Positions 22,536 to 24,460 of a stretch of DNA of 24,460 bases are shown piece after piece. The notes beneath the pieces were generated by a model that had not been told where the DNA came from, made no database searches, and was given only the letters and a program-made list of their open reading frames with translations. The position numbers and the translations under genes were made by a program. How positions within the stretch are numbered: the first letter of the stretch is position 1; the number at the start of each line of letters is the position of its first letter. Source of the DNA: JAPSGM01 sp036556985 (GTDB lineage Bacteria > Chloroflexota > Limnocylindria > QHBO01); NCBI GenBank assembly GCA_036556985.1, contig DATBIK010000069.1, positions 1 through 24,460 of the forward strand, written 5' to 3'.

Positions 22536-23446
22536 CGCCGGGCCCCGCGCAGCTGCTCGATCGCTTCCGGCAGGATGGCGACGATGTCGCGGGCGATGAC
22601 TCCGGCCCGGCCGATGCGGTCCTCGGCCAGCAGCCCCGCGGCGCCGTGGACCGCCACGCCGCAGCCGGCCGCCACGAGCGGCTCGCATCCTGCCGCCAGG
22701 AATGCCCCGATGGACCCGGACAGGACGTCGCCGCTGCCCGCGGTGGCGAGCGCCGGGGTGGCGACCTCGGAGCGCAGGACGTCGCCGTCCGGGGACGCCA
22801 CCAGCGTGCGTGCCCCCTTCAGCACGACGACCTGGCCCCACCGGATCGCGGCCTCGGTCGCCGCCTCCGCGCGCGCGTCGTCGTCCTCGGCCAGCGCGGA
22901 TTCCTGCCCGTCCACGCCACTGAGCCGCGCGAACTCGCCCGGGTGAGGGGTGAGCACGAACTGCCCGCGCAGCTGGCGCCACCAGCCCTTCTCGGTGGCG
23001 AGCGCATTCAGGCCGTCGGCGTCGACGACCGTGGGCACGCGCACGTCGGCGAGCAGGGAGCGCGCGCGCCGCTGCGTGGCCGGATGCCGCCCCAGCCCCG
23101 GGCCGAGCACGACCGCGTCGTAGGCGGCGACCTCGGCGGCCAGCCGCCGCCAGCCGGGCGGCGCGAGCAGCCCGGGCGCCTCCTCGGGGAGCAGCATGGC
23201 GGTGAGCTCGGGGGCGAGGCCCATGAGCCGGGCGCCGACCGACTCGGCGCTCGCGAGGCAGACGAGGCCGGCACCGGTGCGGGCTGCGCCCAACCCGGTG
23301 AGGAGCGCGGCGCCGGCGTACTCCTGCGACCCGGCGACCACCAGGACCCGCCCGAAAGTGCCCTTGTGCGCCCGCGCCGGCCGCGCGGGAAGCCGCTCCG
23401 CCACCCAGCGCTGCGTCAGCCCGCGGACCGCCACGGCCTCAACCAT
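22532..23446 (-). CDS. nnrD: ADP-dependent (S)-NAD(P)H-hydrate dehydratase
   Basis: NnrD repairs damaged NAD(P)HX. The 304-aa ribokinase-like protein has HKGTFGRVLVVAGS (27-40), YDAVVLGPGLGRH, TVVDADGLNAL, FVLTPHPGEFARLSG, and the ATP/ADP site ATAGSGDVLSGSIGAF with the catalytic Asp. It is only the dehydratase half: the NnrE epimerase domain, which is fused in many bacteria, is absent here and must be encoded elsewhere if present. Its start overlaps acpS by 8 nt and its stop overlaps alr. Confidence 0.95.
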   Translation of the reverse strand: MVEAVAVRGLTQRWVAERLPARPARAHKGTFGRVLVVAGSQEYAGAALLTGLGAARTGAGLVCLASAESVGARLMGLAPELTAMLLPEEAPGLLAPPGWRRLAAEVAAYDAVVLGPGLGRHPATQRRARSLLADVRVPTVVDADGLNALATEKGWWRQLRGQFVLTPHPGEFARLSGVDGQESALAEDDDARAEAATEAAIRWGQVVVLKGARTLVASPDGDVLRSEVATPALATAGSGDVLSGSIGAFLAAGCEPLVAAGCGVAVHGAAGLLAEDRIGRAGVIARDIVAILPEAIEQLRGARR

Positions 23447-23819
23447 CCTCGCGCTGGTGCGCGACGGCGACCGCCACGGCCATCCGTCGCTCGTGGGAGA
23501 TCGAGACGGTCACGTCCTCGAGGTCGAGGTGCGCCGCGCGCGCCCGGGCCCGTGCGTGGAGCGTGACCTGCGGCGCGCCGGCGCGGTTCGGCAGGATCTC
23601 GATCTCGCGCCAGCCGACGCCGCGCACCCCGAGACCGAGGACCTTGCTGATCGCCTCCTTGGCAGCCCAGCGCCCCGCCAGGCGCTCGACCTTGCGACCG
23701 ACGTAACGCTGCTCGTGATCGGTGAGGACGCGAAGCCGGAACCGATCCGGAAATCGCCGCAGCACAGCGACGATCCGGTCAATGTCGATCAGGTCGATCC
23801 CGACCTCGTGACGGCTCAT
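23439..23819 (-). CDS. acpS: Holo-[acyl-carrier-protein] synthase
   Basis: AcpS transfers 4'-phosphopantetheine from CoA to a Ser of acyl carrier protein. The 126-aa protein carries GIDLIDIDRI (7-16, Mg-binding Asp9), FRLRVLTDHEQRYV, WAAKEAISKVLGLG (51-64, catalytic-site Glu55 and Lys), and the closing SISHERRMAVAVAVA. The start ATG at 23819 follows the glmS stop by 22 bp without a clear Shine-Dalgarno. Normal length; no anomalies. Confidence 0.95.
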   Translation of the reverse strand: MSRHEVGIDLIDIDRIVAVLRRFPDRFRLRVLTDHEQRYVGRKVERLAGRWAAKEAISKVLGLGVRGVGWREIEILPNRAGAPQVTLHARARARAAHLDLEDVTVSISHERRMAVAVAVAHQREDG

Positions 23820-23841
23820 GGGCGGGGGTGAGCCTGCGTCC

Positions 23842-24460
23842 CTATTCGACCGTCACCGACTTGGCGAGGTTGCGGGGCTGGTCGACGTCGGTACCTCGCG
23901 CAACCGCGACCTCGTAGGCGAGCAGCTGGAGAGGGAGGACGGCGATGACCGGGCTGATCGCCTCGGGCGTCTCGGGGACGTAGATGACATCGTGCGCGTA
24001 GTGATCGATCTGATCGTCACCCTCGGTCGCGATCGCGATGATCGGGGCCGATCGGGCCCTTGCCTCGGCCACGTTGCTCACGACCTTTTCGTAGATCGCG
24101 CCGGCGGTTGCGATCGCGACCAGGGGCGTCTCCGGATCGAGGAGCGCAATCGGCCCGTGCTTCAGCTCCCCGGCGGCGTAGCCCTCGGCATGCACGTAGC
24201 TGAGCTCCTTGAGCTTCAGCGCGCCTTCCATCGCGATCGGGAAGCCGACGCCGCGACCGATGAAGATGAAGTCGCGCACGTGCGCGTATTGGCGTGCCAG
24301 CTTCTTGATCTGGGGCGCGAGCCTCAGGGTCTCCGCCGCGAGGCGAGGCAGGCTGCGCAGGGCAGCGCCATACGTCCGGATCCGGCTCTCCGACAGCGTC
24401 CCTCGCAGCCGGGCGAGGTGCAGCGCGATCATCTGCAGGACGAGCACCTGGGTCACAAAG
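23842..24460 (-). CDS. glmS: Glutamine-fructose-6-phosphate aminotransferase, C-terminal third (runs off the right edge)
   Basis: GlmS makes glucosamine-6-phosphate, the first step toward UDP-GlcNAc; GlmU at 8494 completes the route. About 206 C-terminal residues are visible, all in the isomerase (SIS) part: FIFIGRGVGFPIAMEGALKL, KELSYVHAEGYAAGELKHGP, LDPETPLVAIAT, and the family C-terminus DVDQPRNLAKSVTVE ending in TAG. The glutaminase domain and the start are outside the window, so a glmS leader or ribozyme cannot be judged. Confidence 0.97.
   Translation of the reverse strand, partial: FVTQVLVLQMIALHLARLRGTLSESRIRTYGAALRSLPRLAAETLRLAPQIKKLARQYAHVRDFIFIGRGVGFPIAMEGALKLKELSYVHAEGYAAGELKHGPIALLDPETPLVAIATAGAIYEKVVSNVAEARARSAPIIAIATEGDDQIDHYAHDVIYVPETPEAISPVIAVLPLQLLAYEVAVARGTDVDQPRNLAKSVTVE

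Noticed and set aside
1..24460. tRNA, rRNA, CRISPR, insertion sequences or phage genes
   Set aside because: No CCA-ended cloverleaf, repeat-spacer pattern, transposase, integrase or terminal inverted repeats were seen on either strand.

Overview
The window is one end-to-end coding stretch of GC-rich bacterial chromosome. It holds 26 protein genes, all on the minus strand except one two-gene plus-strand pair at 5468-6972. I see no rRNA, tRNA, CRISPR array, insertion sequence or prophage. Base composition, very tight packing (mostly 1-8 nt overlaps such as ATGA, GTGA or TGATG) and a MutL-like ATPase gene set best fit a free-living Chloroflexota bacterium, possibly Limnocylindria-like. An actinobacterial-type genome is the main alternative. 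This placement is inference, not something the sequence proves.

Left part (1-5384, minus strand): the 3' end of the window's gene order is the N-terminal two thirds of pyruvate phosphate dikinase, with its own promoter. Upstream lie recO, then glycyl-tRNA synthetase, a TPR protein and a small MerR/excisionase-type DNA-binding protein. A 200-bp gap between recO and glyS carries a recO-end hairpin, a perfect 14-bp palindrome and a possible promoter. A divergent region near 5385-5467 separates recO from a polyprenyl diphosphate synthase coupled to a TspO homologue.

Middle part (7078-14857, minus strand): a CNNM/CorC-type membrane protein and glmU, the latter with a clear sigma70-like promoter. 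Upstream of glmU is a seven-gene overlapping operon, tsaE-tsaB-rimI-tsaD-rsmA-ispE-ridA. It joins t6A tRNA modification, ribosomal protein acetylation, 16S rRNA dimethylation, the MEP isoprenoid pathway and reactive-imine removal.

Right part (14877-24460, minus strand): the C-terminal third of glmS, then acpS-nnrD-alr (carrier protein activation, NAD(P)HX repair, D-alanine). Below these is the most interesting block, 14877-21349: an eight-gene, mostly overlapping set. In transcription order it encodes a divergent macro-domain protein, an 82-aa small protein, a DUF6754-like two-TM protein, a six-TM protein, a two-TM protein with an extracytoplasmic alpha/beta domain, a second six-TM protein, a MutL-family actin-fold ATPase, and a protein with a lipoyl/RnfC-like barrel-sandwich domain. 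No glutamate mutase subunits are present, so the MutL-like protein probably drives or organises an uncharacterised envelope machine. This is the best candidate for an undescribed system here.
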